Origin: Planctomycetota bacterium
GTDB taxonomy: Bacteria; Planctomycetota; Planctomycetia; Pirellulales; Pirellulaceae
Assembly: GCA_014238905.1 (NCBI GenBank)
Contig: JABAAE010000015.1
Location: 1-64,000, forward strand
Direction: 5' to 3'
DNA length: 64,000 nt
The notes under the pieces are model-generated. The model had not been told where the DNA came from and did not search any database. It saw only the letters and a list, made by a program, of their open reading frames with translations. Positions 53,969-63,029 of the stretch are shown piece by piece. The first letter of the stretch is position 1; each line of letters opens with the position of its first letter. The translations under genes and the position numbers were made by a program.

Positions 53969-55744
53969 TTAGTTAGATATTTTCTGTTCAACCAATTGTT
54001 GATCAAAGAAATCCACCATATCTTTTGTCATATCATCGAACCAAGGCTGGCGATTCCAACATCCATGCTTTCCATCCTTGTAGACTTTCAATCCTGTCCA
54101 TACTCCTAATGAATTCAGTTTTTCACGACTTGGCAAGTTTCGGTTCGGATTATCAAATTCCCCAGTCATAAACAGAATTGGCGGGGTGTCGTTTGACAAT
54201 TGTTCGTAAGCGTCAGCCAACAGGTAAAGGCCCTTCGCTTCATCAACCGTTTTCCCAAGCCAAACATTTGCATTGGAATTCGCCACAGTTCGCGATCGGG
54301 CAGCGACGCTTCCGGTGACCATCTGCATGGGCCCGGCCATGACAATTGCAGCAGAAATCAATGATGACGCTTCTCCTCGATCCGCTTTTCCGGTCCAATC
54401 TCTATTTTCACCACCGGCTGCCAGAAGACCGACTAAATGCCCGCCAGCCGATCCACCAACTGCACCAATCCGCCGCGGGTCGATATCAAATCTTTTTGCT
54501 TCCGCCCTTAAAAATCGAACTGCCGCATAACAGTCTTGAATGCCAGCCGGAAAACGACGCTCTCCACCCAAACGATACTCTAAAGCTGCGACCACATAAC
54601 CGTTGTTCGCCAACTTTATGGACAAAGCGCGAAATTTAGTTTTATCACCTTTGAGCCACCCCCCTCCATGCACCACGAGAACGGCAGCTTTCGCTCCCTT
54701 CGTTGCTGGTCGAACGATATCCATCAACATTTTCCGATTTCCGTACCGTGCATACACGACATCAAGATCAGTCAGCAACTTCTTCGTCGGAACCGGTGAA
54801 GGGACGTCCTTGCTTTTTGGTAGGGTCGTGTCATCGTCGATGGGTGGCTGGGGGAACTTTCCAGACACCTTCATTCTCTGGAAGTAGACTCCATCCATAC
54901 AGCTTATGTACAACGTCTGCATATCCTGGTCACCAAAAATACAGTTGATGGGTTTACTCGGAGTGACAATCCTATCCAGTAATTGACCATTCGTATCCCA
55001 AATCGTTACTCCTGTCGGCCCCGTACAATAAACGTTTCCGACACGATCCATCGCCATACCATCAGCACCACGACCATCACTCTGGGGAAGATCGGAAAAC
55101 TTGATTCCAACTCCGAGTTTGCCAGGTGATAATACTTCATACTTCCATATTTGTTTGGGCACGTAGGCCGATACATAAAGTGTCTTTTCGTCAGGGGAGA
55201 GAGTGATTCCGTTTGGCGTTGCAATGCCTTGCACCGCCACGTGACGGTCCCCGTTTGCCGCAATATAATGCACCTGATTCTGAGGCGTAAACGTTACGTA
55301 GATCCCACCATTTTTATCAACCACCAAGTCATTTGGTCGCAATTTCGAATCAGGATCCTGCTTTAGCGAGCAGATTACCTTTTTCTCCACCCGTTTCAAA
55401 AAAGAGATATTCTGCTCACCGTTATCAGAAAGATAGAGACGACCATGCTGAAAGAACGTGGCAGAAATCCTCCCAATTTTCTGATTGACGACCTGGAGTT
55501 TTTTCATTTTAGGATTCCAACGCGTCAGTGTCTGATTCTTGACGTCCGGAATGTAAAGCCAGGATTTCCCATCCCAGGCAGCTCCATCTGCAAGTCCAAA
55601 CTCAGCCTTTAATTTCCCCAGCGGATGCGTGCGATCGACCGTGCTTTCCTGGGCCGTATTCTCCCGTGAATGGATGCCGAAAATCGACAGCAATCCAACT
55701 AACGCAACGATTTTTACTGGGGGAAACAAAGTTTTGATTTTCAT
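53969..55744 (-). CDS. Exported SMP-30/gluconolactonase-like propeller fused to alpha/beta-hydrolase
   Basis: Two enzyme-type modules in one secreted protein. The ATG at 55744 has AGAAGG upstream and begins MKIKTLFPPVKIVALVGLLS, a signal peptide; the 58 open codons upstream are not used. Residues about 45-310 are a six-bladed SMP-30/lactonase-like propeller (GLADGAAWDGKSWLYIPDV; SPDEKTLYVSAYV; DGRGADGMAMDRVGNVYCTG). Residues about 325-590 are an alpha/beta-hydrolase of BD-FAE/esterase type: HGGGWLKGDK oxyanion loop, GGSAGG nucleophile, FDNPN region Asp and DGKHGCW His. The triad looks intact. Such fusions occur in planctomycetes for carbohydrate ester or lactone breakdown; the substrate is unknown. 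Confidence 0.85.
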   Translation of the reverse strand: MKIKTLFPPVKIVALVGLLSIFGIHSRENTAQESTVDRTHPLGKLKAEFGLADGAAWDGKSWLYIPDVKNQTLTRWNPKMKKLQVVNQKIGRISATFFQHGRLYLSDNGEQNISFLKRVEKKVICSLKQDPDSKLRPNDLVVDKNGGIYVTFTPQNQVHYIAANGDRHVAVQGIATPNGITLSPDEKTLYVSAYVPKQIWKYEVLSPGKLGVGIKFSDLPQSDGRGADGMAMDRVGNVYCTGPTGVTIWDTNGQLLDRIVTPSKPINCIFGDQDMQTLYISCMDGVYFQRMKVSGKFPQPPIDDDTTLPKSKDVPSPVPTKKLLTDLDVVYARYGNRKMLMDIVRPATKGAKAAVLVVHGGGWLKGDKTKFRALSIKLANNGYVVAALEYRLGGERRFPAGIQDCYAAVRFLRAEAKRFDIDPRRIGAVGGSAGGHLVGLLAAGGENRDWTGKADRGEASSLISAAIVMAGPMQMVTGSVAARSRTVANSNANVWLGKTVDEAKGLYLLADAYEQLSNDTPPILFMTGEFDNPNRNLPSREKLNSLGVWTGLKVYKDGKHGCWNRQPWFDDMTKDMVDFFDQQLVEQKISN

Positions 55745-56103
55745 AAAACACCTTCTAGAGAAATACTTTTGACCCTGAGTATAAACGGATTCCACCGAAC
55801 AAACCTCGAAATTCCCTCTCCCGCTGAGGTAATATTTTTGCATAACCCAAGTAATCTTGGTTGTTGAAATTTTTCCCTGCTGCCATTCTGTTCCCTTTAA
55901 ACGGGAGTTCAATTCCACTGAATGACTCCCGTGAAGGATGGTCCCAGCGATCTGCTAATCTATTATTCAAAATTCAAAAATTAACCTGCTAATCCTCCCA
56001 AAACATTACATTTTTTTTTTAGTCTCTTGCCAAGAGAATTTGAAAGCACGAAACTAGAAAGGAAATCTAAAAAACACTTTTATCCGTTACATTATCGATC
56101 CAC
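55745..56103. other. Divergent intergenic region
   Basis: About 360 bases between divergently transcribed propeller/esterase and PVC cytochrome genes, so it must hold both promoters. A run of ten T lies near 56010-56020. No clear -35/-10 or operator is recognised. Confidence 0.4.
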
Positions 56104-59100
56104 ATGATTAGCAAAAACCACTTTATTCATCGCCTGATTCCTAGTGCCTGTATCGCGACTCTGTTTTGTTCAACTCTCGCCGGACAGTCAGAATATTCTC
56201 AAAGTGTCGAGCAGACCGAATCGATGGTTTACGGCCAGACAACTACCAAAACGCTGCCGGCGACCAAGCAACAGGCGGACTTTTCAAAGGGTCCTCAACC
56301 AAACTGGATCTGGATCGGTAACGGGGCACCAGATGACAATTTTCTATTCAAAAAGGAATTCCAGAATATTGGTTTTCAGCGGGCTTCGTTGATTGTTTCC
56401 TGTGATAACGCCTGGCGGGTCGACATCAATGGAAAAAAAGTAACTTCAGGATCTACATGGAATACGCCCTCCCGTTCTGATATTACCAAGCTGTTGAAAC
56501 CTGGCCAAAACAGCCTGATCATTAACGGAAAAAATAACAGCGATGGTAGTGCGGCAGGACTGATAGCAAAAATACGATTAGAGAAGTCCGATGGCACCGT
56601 CGAGTGGGTCATTACCGACTCGACGTGGGAATTTTCACCAGCGTCCAAGACTCCGACATGGAAAAAAGGTGTGACGGTTCTGGCAAAGCTAGGTGGAGGC
56701 CCCTGGGGAAATATCTTCAATAATGACTCGACGGCCTTGAGCGGAAGCACACCTCGCAATGTGTTCAACGTACGCAAGGGATTCAAGGTTGAGAAAATCT
56801 TTACAGTCCCTAAAGCTAAACTCGGCTCATGGGTCTCTATTTGCGTTGATAACAAAGGACGTATCCTTGCCAGTGACCAGGGCGGAAAAGGGATTAGCCG
56901 CATTACCCCTGCCGCACTCGACGGATCGACAAAAACAATAGTTGAAAAACTTGATCTTAATGTTTCTGGCGCCCAGGGCATGCTCTACGCTTTTGAAAGT
57001 CTTTATTTGTCCGTTAATGGAGGTCCTGGAAGCGGACTTTATCGGGCCCGTGACACCAACGGCGATGATCAATTCGATGAACTCAACAAGCTGAAGGTGT
57101 TTCGCGGGGGGGGAGAACACGGACCGCATGCTCTTCGTTTGTCACCAGACGGGAAATCAATTTATGTCATCGCTGGCAATCATACCGCTCCGCCCCAAGA
57201 CCTGAACTGGAGTCGAATCGCTCCTAACTGGGGAGAGGATCACCTGCTGCCCAGACAATGGGATGCAAGAGGACATGCCCGTGGAAAATTAGCTCCTGGT
57301 GGCTGGATCGCCAAAACCGATCCCGACGGGAAACGATGGGAATTAGTTAGTATGGGCTATCGGAATCCATACGATATGGACTTCAACGCCGATGGAGAAC
57401 TATTCGCCTATGATGCCGATATGGAATGGGATATGGGGTCGCCATGGTATCGCCCTACACGTGTCGTCCATGCTACCAGTGGATCTGAATTCGGCTGGAG
57501 AAGTGGAACTGGAAAATGGCCAACTTATTATGCCGATAGTTTGCCGCCAATCTGCGACATCGGGCCCGGTTCACCGGTTGGTGCAGCTTTTGGCTACGGG
57601 GCAAAATTTCCTGCCAAATATCAAAAAGCGTTTTTCATCTGCGACTGGACTTTTGGAACAATGTACGCGATCCACTTAACCCCGCAAGGAGGCTCTTATG
57701 TTGGGAAAAAAGAGGAATTTGTTTCCCGCTCACCACTGCCCTTAACCGATGTGGCGGTCGGTTTAGACGGTGCTCTTTATTTCACAATTGGTGGTCGTGG
57801 AACGGATTCAGAGATTTATCGAGTCGTTTACGAGGGAAGTGATTCGACGACTCCTATCAAGGGCAATGACTCAGAGCATGCTGCCGATCGCAACCTTCGA
57901 AAGCTTGCGGAAAAATCTCATCTTGAAAACTCAAACTTTGAAGCAGCAGAGTTGATTTCTTTGCTTTCCCATGGGGATCGCTACATACGATATGCTGCCC
58001 GGGTGGGGATTGAACGCAAGCCGATCAGCGATTGGTTAGATTTGGCAATGCAAATCAAGGATGCCAACGGTCGGATCCATGCCATGCTGGCGTTAGCTCG
58101 CCAAGGCGATGCTGAAAACTATGATTCCTTCTTGAATGTCATGCAGGCCATCGATTTTGGTGGATTATCCAAATCGGAAAAACTGGCCTACCTGCGAACG
58201 CTGTCGGTCGGTTTTATTCGGCTGAGTCAACCTGACGCCAAAACCAAAAAAGATTTTGCAGACAAGTTGGATCCGATTTTTCCAAGTCAGAGCGACTCCT
58301 TGAACAAAGAATTATCACGGGTTTTGGTTTATCTGGATTCTCCCAAAGTAATCGAGACGACCCTTAACATAATGCGAAACCCACCCCCGCAGGATCCGGA
58401 AATCCTAACTGACTTGCTCGCCCGCAACGCTGGTTACGGTGGAACAATCGCGAAGATGCTGTCCAATCTCCCCGAAATCCAGAACATTCATTACGCGTCC
58501 ATGCTGCGAAATCTGAGGTACGGTTGGACACTGGAGCAACGACGGGAATACTTTGAAATTTTGAATAAGCTCTTGGCGAAATCCGGCGGCGCCAGCTACC
58601 AGGGATTTATTCAAAACATTCGCAAAGACGCGATGGCTAACCTTTCAGATGCAGAAAAGACGGCATTAGCCTCTACCGAAATCGCGCCCCCTATCCAAGC
58701 AGTCGAACTACCTAAACCGATGGGTCCTGGTGTTCAATGGACCTTGAATTCTGCGATGAAAGCCGTAGGGAATAGGGCTACCACCGAAACGAAATTTGAA
58801 GCTGGACAGCGGGCATATGCTGCAGCCAAGTGTATTATTTGCCATCGATTTGACGGTAAAGGAGGAGCGACTGGCCCGGACCTGACCAATGTTTCGGGAA
58901 GGTTCAACCGAAGGGACTTACTGGAGTCCATCATCAATCCAAACAAAGTAATCTCCGATCAATACCGAGCTCAGATCATACAGACCGCAGATGGAAAACT
59001 GGTCACCGGAAGAATCATCAGTGAAACCGACGAGTCTATTCTGGTCGCCACCGATCCAGAAGATGCCACCAAAACGGTGACGATCAGAAGAGATAACATT

Positions 59101-59238
59101 GAAGGCCAAAAGGCAGCTCCCCAATCGTTGATGCCTTCTGGATTGATGGATGAACTTAACCGGCAGGAAGTCGTTGATTTAATAACGTTCCTATTGTCCC
59201 GTGGGAACCCATCCGATCCCGCCTATCAAAAGCCCTGA
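56104..59238 (+). CDS. PVC-type propeller/cytochrome c protein
   Basis: Large exported protein of a planctomycete class often annotated as membrane-bound dehydrogenase domain / haem-binding protein. After the signal peptide (about residues 1-28), residues about 60-185 are a sugar-binding-like beta domain (WIWIGNGAPDDNFLFKKEF). About 220-580 is a beta-propeller (FESLYLSVNGGPGSGLYRA; GGEHGPHALRLSPDGKSIY; GYRNPYDMDFNADGELFAYD). A helical repeat region at about 610-870 follows. The C-terminal cytochrome c domain has CIICH at 910-914, GPDLTNVSGRFNRRDLLESI and a later Met ligand candidate. No substrate can be assigned. Start ATG at 56104. HAD hydrolase is next, same strand. Confidence 0.9.
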   Translation: MISKNHFIHRLIPSACIATLFCSTLAGQSEYSQSVEQTESMVYGQTTTKTLPATKQQADFSKGPQPNWIWIGNGAPDDNFLFKKEFQNIGFQRASLIVSCDNAWRVDINGKKVTSGSTWNTPSRSDITKLLKPGQNSLIINGKNNSDGSAAGLIAKIRLEKSDGTVEWVITDSTWEFSPASKTPTWKKGVTVLAKLGGGPWGNIFNNDSTALSGSTPRNVFNVRKGFKVEKIFTVPKAKLGSWVSICVDNKGRILASDQGGKGISRITPAALDGSTKTIVEKLDLNVSGAQGMLYAFESLYLSVNGGPGSGLYRARDTNGDDQFDELNKLKVFRGGGEHGPHALRLSPDGKSIYVIAGNHTAPPQDLNWSRIAPNWGEDHLLPRQWDARGHARGKLAPGGWIAKTDPDGKRWELVSMGYRNPYDMDFNADGELFAYDADMEWDMGSPWYRPTRVVHATSGSEFGWRSGTGKWPTYYADSLPPICDIGPGSPVGAAFGYGAKFPAKYQKAFFICDWTFGTMYAIHLTPQGGSYVGKKEEFVSRSPLPLTDVAVGLDGALYFTIGGRGTDSEIYRVVYEGSDSTTPIKGNDSEHAADRNLRKLAEKSHLENSNFEAAELISLLSHGDRYIRYAARVGIERKPISDWLDLAMQIKDANGRIHAMLALARQGDAENYDSFLNVMQAIDFGGLSKSEKLAYLRTLSVGFIRLSQPDAKTKKDFADKLDPIFPSQSDSLNKELSRVLVYLDSPKVIETTLNIMRNPPPQDPEILTDLLARNAGYGGTIAKMLSNLPEIQNIHYASMLRNLRYGWTLEQRREYFEILNKLLAKSGGASYQGFIQNIRKDAMANLSDAEKTALASTEIAPPIQAVELPKPMGPGVQWTLNSAMKAVGNRATTETKFEAGQRAYAAAKCIICHRFDGKGGATGPDLTNVSGRFNRRDLLESIINPNKVISDQYRAQIIQTADGKLVTGRIISETDESILVATDPEDATKTVTIRRDNIEGQKAAPQSLMPSGLMDELNRQEVVDLITFLLSRGNPSDPAYQKP

Positions 59239-59384
59239 GTCAATCGAGACGCAGTCTGGAGAAACACATCCCGGATCCTATGGTAGCGTACCGTCAATCG
59301 GAACGCTGCGAGCCTGCAACACTCTCCCCGAATAGATTGCCGATTTTCATGACGAATTATTTGCAATCTCTTTCGGGTAGGAAA

Positions 59385-60083
59385 ATGAACTGGAAGCGTT
59401 TCCGATACATTTCATTTGACTGTTATGGCACTTTGGTGGACTGGGAAAAAGGGCTTCGCGATGCTTTGTCAGAACTCTTTGATGAATATCGTGTTATTCC
59501 TTCGGAAAAAGTACTACGGGTTTTCTCTAGACTGGAAGCTGATGCCGAATCCGGCAATTTTCGCGTTTACCGTGAAGTCTTACGCCAAGTCCACGAAAAT
59601 CTCTGTCAGTATTTTCAGATTAATGACACCAGTCATCCCTTTCGGCTCGCTGACTCAATCAAGAAGTGGCACCCTTTTCCAGATACAATCCCAGCATTAC
59701 AGAAGCTACAAAAAAGGTGGCCCCTTGTCGTGCTTTCAAACGTCGACGACGACCTATTTGAGGCAACACAACAACAACTACGTATTAAATTTGACAAGGT
59801 TTTTACCGCTCAACAGATAAAAAGCTACAAACCTGATATCGAAAATTTCAAGTTCATGCTCAAGAAACTGAACTGCCACGCGTCAGAAGTGCTTCACGTT
59901 GGCGGAAGTCTTTATCACGACCACGTTCCCGCCAAAAATCTAGGGATGACGACGGTATGGATCAAACGAAATGAAATCCCAAATAACGCAGGCCAGTCAT
60001 TGTCATGGCAGGTCGAGCCTGATTTTGTGGTTGAGAACATGACTGACTTTGCAGCTCTCGTCACAGAGGCAAGTTCTCCGTAA
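59385..60083 (+). CDS. HAD-superfamily hydrolase (haloacid dehalogenase type II-like)
   Basis: Cytoplasmic HAD phosphatase/dehalogenase. The start at the ATG at 59385 (MNWKRFRYISFDCYGTLVDW) gives the usual N-terminus; ATGs 12 and 35 codons upstream are possible, and TAGGA sits close to 59385. Motif I FDCYGTLVDW (nucleophile Asp), motif II VVLSNVDDD (Ser), Lys of motif III in KSYKPD, and motif IV near HVGGSLYHDHVPAKNLGM with its Asp are present. The cap is a four-helix type as in L-2-haloacid dehalogenase, so it could dehalogenate or dephosphorylate. It follows the PVC cytochrome gene by 146 bases. Confidence 0.88.
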   Translation: MNWKRFRYISFDCYGTLVDWEKGLRDALSELFDEYRVIPSEKVLRVFSRLEADAESGNFRVYREVLRQVHENLCQYFQINDTSHPFRLADSIKKWHPFPDTIPALQKLQKRWPLVVLSNVDDDLFEATQQQLRIKFDKVFTAQQIKSYKPDIENFKFMLKKLNCHASEVLHVGGSLYHDHVPAKNLGMTTVWIKRNEIPNNAGQSLSWQVEPDFVVENMTDFAALVTEASSP

Positions 60084-60136
60084 ATTGGCTTACCTCATCA
60101 TTATCGAACCAAGTTGATTTTTGGCACCACCGCTAG

Positions 60137-62482
60137 TCATGGTTTCCCCTCTTGGTTCTGCCCCTTGGTTTCCTCCAACATTTTTTCGGTGTTTTGGGGA
60201 TCCACTGCCTTACACAATTCCGCCAATTGATCCGCAACCCCAAATAACTCTTCAGCCCACTGATCTGCATCGCGTTCGGGGGGACATATTCTGGCAAATT
60301 CGTCAAGCAATAGAACCATCCGTAACGCATGGCGAAAAATCATACCCTCCTGTTTCTGCAGTTTCTTGGTCGTAATGTACTTGTTGAAATCATTGAACTC
60401 CAACAACTCTCCAACACACCAGACGCTATTGGTTTTGACGTCATGCACGTTTGGAAACTCATAGTCAAACAGCAAACGCAGCTTCTCTGCCAACGTCAAA
60501 GCGAAAACAGGCTCTTCTTCGAAGAGTGACCTATCTTTCTTTTCACCTCCATCTTCATTGGTTTTACCAAGGATTTCATCTTGCGTCGCAAGTCCCAATT
60601 CAAGAAGTTTTTCGTCAAGACGCTCTAACTGTAAATTTCCAGGTGGAAGAAATTCCTGCTTTGGGACCCGAATTCCTTTTCCGACCGACATTGGCAATTC
60701 CAAGACACTTTCAAATGCCTGCAGCCATTCATGTTGATCAGCAATCCCCAAATGGTTAATCATGAACATGCCATAGAGCGGGTTGACCGCCCGAAGTTCC
60801 GCCAAAAACTCTGCTCGCTGCGTGGGATGGGCAAATCTGGGTTGGATGGGATGATCCTCATGTTGAACATGATCCCCATCGCCAAGATTTTCTTTCTCGC
60901 TTTCAGCTCCAACAACCAGCGGTTTGGGATCCAAATCCACATAGCCTGCCCGCCAAAGTGTTATCAACATTTCATCCAAGTTCGCTTGGGCTTTTTCCGC
61001 ACGACCACTATCCAGCAATCGTTTACGGACTAGTTCTCGGATCGTTTCAATCTCCGGAGAGATCAACAGCATGTGTACCAATAAACGCCATGGCAAAGGT
61101 CCGTGGCTAGAGAGGTTGAGTGCTGGTGCATCTCGAAGTTTTTCAAATTGGGAATGATTCCAATACTGTTGATTCTCTCTCCGTTTTGGCATTTTCTTCT
61201 TCAAGGCTTTCTTCGCCTTCAACAGGCCGGGATCCTTGGTATCAGCAGGAATCTGAGCAAATTTTTCTTTCCATTTATTAATTTTGACATCGTCTTCATG
61301 AGCCAATCCAAAAACAAATCCCTGCTTATCGTATTGCGGTCTCCCTGCACGGCCAAACATCTGGTGTGCACTGCTGGGATCGATAATTTTCTTCTTGCCA
61401 CGTGGTCCTTTGATAATGCTGGGGATCACCACACTACGTGCGGGGAGGTTGATGCCGGCTGCCAAAGTTTCTGTACAAACACAAACCGAAAGGAGCTTTT
61501 GCTGGTAGAGTTCTTCAACGATACGCCGATATTTGGGCAAGACTCCGGCATGATGGACACCAATTGCACGCATCAAAATCTGCTTCAGTTTGGGTCCAGC
61601 ACCTTCCGAAAAATCCATTTCATTAAGTTGATTCGCAAGGGTCTTTTGATGTGAATCGTCGAGAAGTTTTCTCCCCTTCAACTGTTCAGCAACTGACCAA
61701 CATTCCTCCCGGTTAAAACAAAAGATCAACGCGGGCGTTTTGCGATCATCGGATGTCCCCTTGGCGAGGTCTTCGATCAAGTCGCACAATAGGAGGTCCT
61801 CGCTCCACCGGAAACTCAAAGGGACTTTCCGTTGCGTTCCCTGTACCAAGGCCAGATTGCGATCGTGACGATGTCGCAGCCAATTAATAAACTCCTGACT
61901 ATTTCCTACAGTAGCCGATAAGAGCATGGTTTTGACATTAGAAGGCAATAGTGCCAAGCCAAATTCCCACACGATTCCCCGGCTAGGGTCATTAAAGCTA
62001 TGGAATTCGTCCATCACTACCGCCCAGACCTCCCGGAAATCAAAGTTCTCGGGATCTAGAAGTCGATTCAAAAGAATCTCCGCCACCACCACCAAGACCT
62101 TGGCGTTTCCGTTGATTTGGCGATTGCCGGTAACCAATCCAACGTCATCCGCACTGAATCCCCATTTGACCACCGATTCACGCAATTCCTCAAACTTTTG
62201 ATCGGTTAATGCAATCAGTGGCGTGGTGTAATAAACCTTTTTCCCCAGCTTCAATGCTTCAAAGATGGCTGCCTCAGCAACCAGTGTTTTACCTGTTCCT
62301 GTAGGAGCACAAACCAAAACACCCTGATCGGAGGTAAACCATGACAACATGGCCTCCTCTTGGACAGGATAAGGATCAAACGGCAACTGCGAAAAAAAGC
62401 TATCGGCAATGCCATCGCGGATATCTTGAGAAAAAGTTTCGATGGGAACTTCCATTTCAATTTTAGATGGTTTTCCAGTCAT
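60137..62482 (-). CDS. Ski2-like DExH-box helicase
   Basis: Superfamily 2 helicase of the Ski2/Brr2-like group, seldom common in bacteria. Q-region FDPYPVQEEAM, motif I APTGTGKT, Ia TTPLIALTDQK, II MDEFHSF, III LSATVG, then IV/V (CVCTETLAAGINLPARSVVI, a Ski2 hallmark) and VI (HQMFGRAGRPQYD) are all intact. The C-terminal 300 residues have an ordinary winged-helix/ratchet-like region with no recognised extra domain. I start at the ATG at 62482; the GTG at 62494 is 4 codons upstream and no ribosome site distinguishes them. It likely unwinds RNA or DNA-RNA duplexes; the cellular job is unknown. It converges with the HAD gene. Confidence 0.93.
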   Translation of the reverse strand: MTGKPSKIEMEVPIETFSQDIRDGIADSFFSQLPFDPYPVQEEAMLSWFTSDQGVLVCAPTGTGKTLVAEAAIFEALKLGKKVYYTTPLIALTDQKFEELRESVVKWGFSADDVGLVTGNRQINGNAKVLVVVAEILLNRLLDPENFDFREVWAVVMDEFHSFNDPSRGIVWEFGLALLPSNVKTMLLSATVGNSQEFINWLRHRHDRNLALVQGTQRKVPLSFRWSEDLLLCDLIEDLAKGTSDDRKTPALIFCFNREECWSVAEQLKGRKLLDDSHQKTLANQLNEMDFSEGAGPKLKQILMRAIGVHHAGVLPKYRRIVEELYQQKLLSVCVCTETLAAGINLPARSVVIPSIIKGPRGKKKIIDPSSAHQMFGRAGRPQYDKQGFVFGLAHEDDVKINKWKEKFAQIPADTKDPGLLKAKKALKKKMPKRRENQQYWNHSQFEKLRDAPALNLSSHGPLPWRLLVHMLLISPEIETIRELVRKRLLDSGRAEKAQANLDEMLITLWRAGYVDLDPKPLVVGAESEKENLGDGDHVQHEDHPIQPRFAHPTQRAEFLAELRAVNPLYGMFMINHLGIADQHEWLQAFESVLELPMSVGKGIRVPKQEFLPPGNLQLERLDEKLLELGLATQDEILGKTNEDGGEKKDRSLFEEEPVFALTLAEKLRLLFDYEFPNVHDVKTNSVWCVGELLEFNDFNKYITTKKLQKQEGMIFRHALRMVLLLDEFARICPPERDADQWAEELFGVADQLAELCKAVDPQNTEKMLEETKGQNQEGKP

Positions 62483-62653
62483 CGAATCGGGCACAGAGAG
62501 AGATCGATTCGACTACATACAGCGGGGCAGCTAACCGTAAAAAATTCCAAAATACACCGATTTTGACTGCGAATCCCGGTTTGGAACAAATTTTGCTTAA
62601 TAGTCCTGTTCGACCTTCATGTTAACAGGATACCGCGGACCAAAGGAATGACC

Positions 62654-62842
62654 ATGAAACGAACCAAAACGGCAAAGGGGATGCTCCAAGAAATACTCGG
62701 TCTGGCAGTGATAGCGTTTATCATACTGACGATCACCAAGTCGACCGGCCAGCCGCCCCTGCCGAGAGGGGGCAAGCCGGCTATCGAAATGACTTTTTCA
62801 GAGACAATCGCAGCTTTGGAAAACCAATTTAATCGTAGGTAA
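62654..62842 (+). CDS. Small single-span membrane protein, hypothetical
   Basis: 62 aa with a basic N-terminus (MKRTKTAKGML), one hydrophobic span (ILGLAVIAFIILTIT, about residues 13-27) and a hydrophilic tail. The ATG at 62654 is two codons after another ATG at 62648; an AAAGGA precedes the first. A clean N-in/C-out topology makes it a credible real gene, but I know no family. It is divergent from the helicase, 171 bases apart. Confidence 0.45.
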   Translation: MKRTKTAKGMLQEILGLAVIAFIILTITKSTGQPPLPRGGKPAIEMTFSETIAALENQFNRR

Positions 62843-63029
62843 CGGCTGGATGAACCTCAACATTCCAGACGATCACTGTTCTAGCCCCATCCTCATTTTC
62901 GAGTCAAACGATCGGTTTCTGGTTACAGTGGCCAGCCGTTGGTGCACCTGTTTTCAGGTGGGCTAAAATCATTTTTTCAACTTTTCTGCCAATGTTGGTG
63001 ATACGCATAACCACGACAACAGAAAAACG

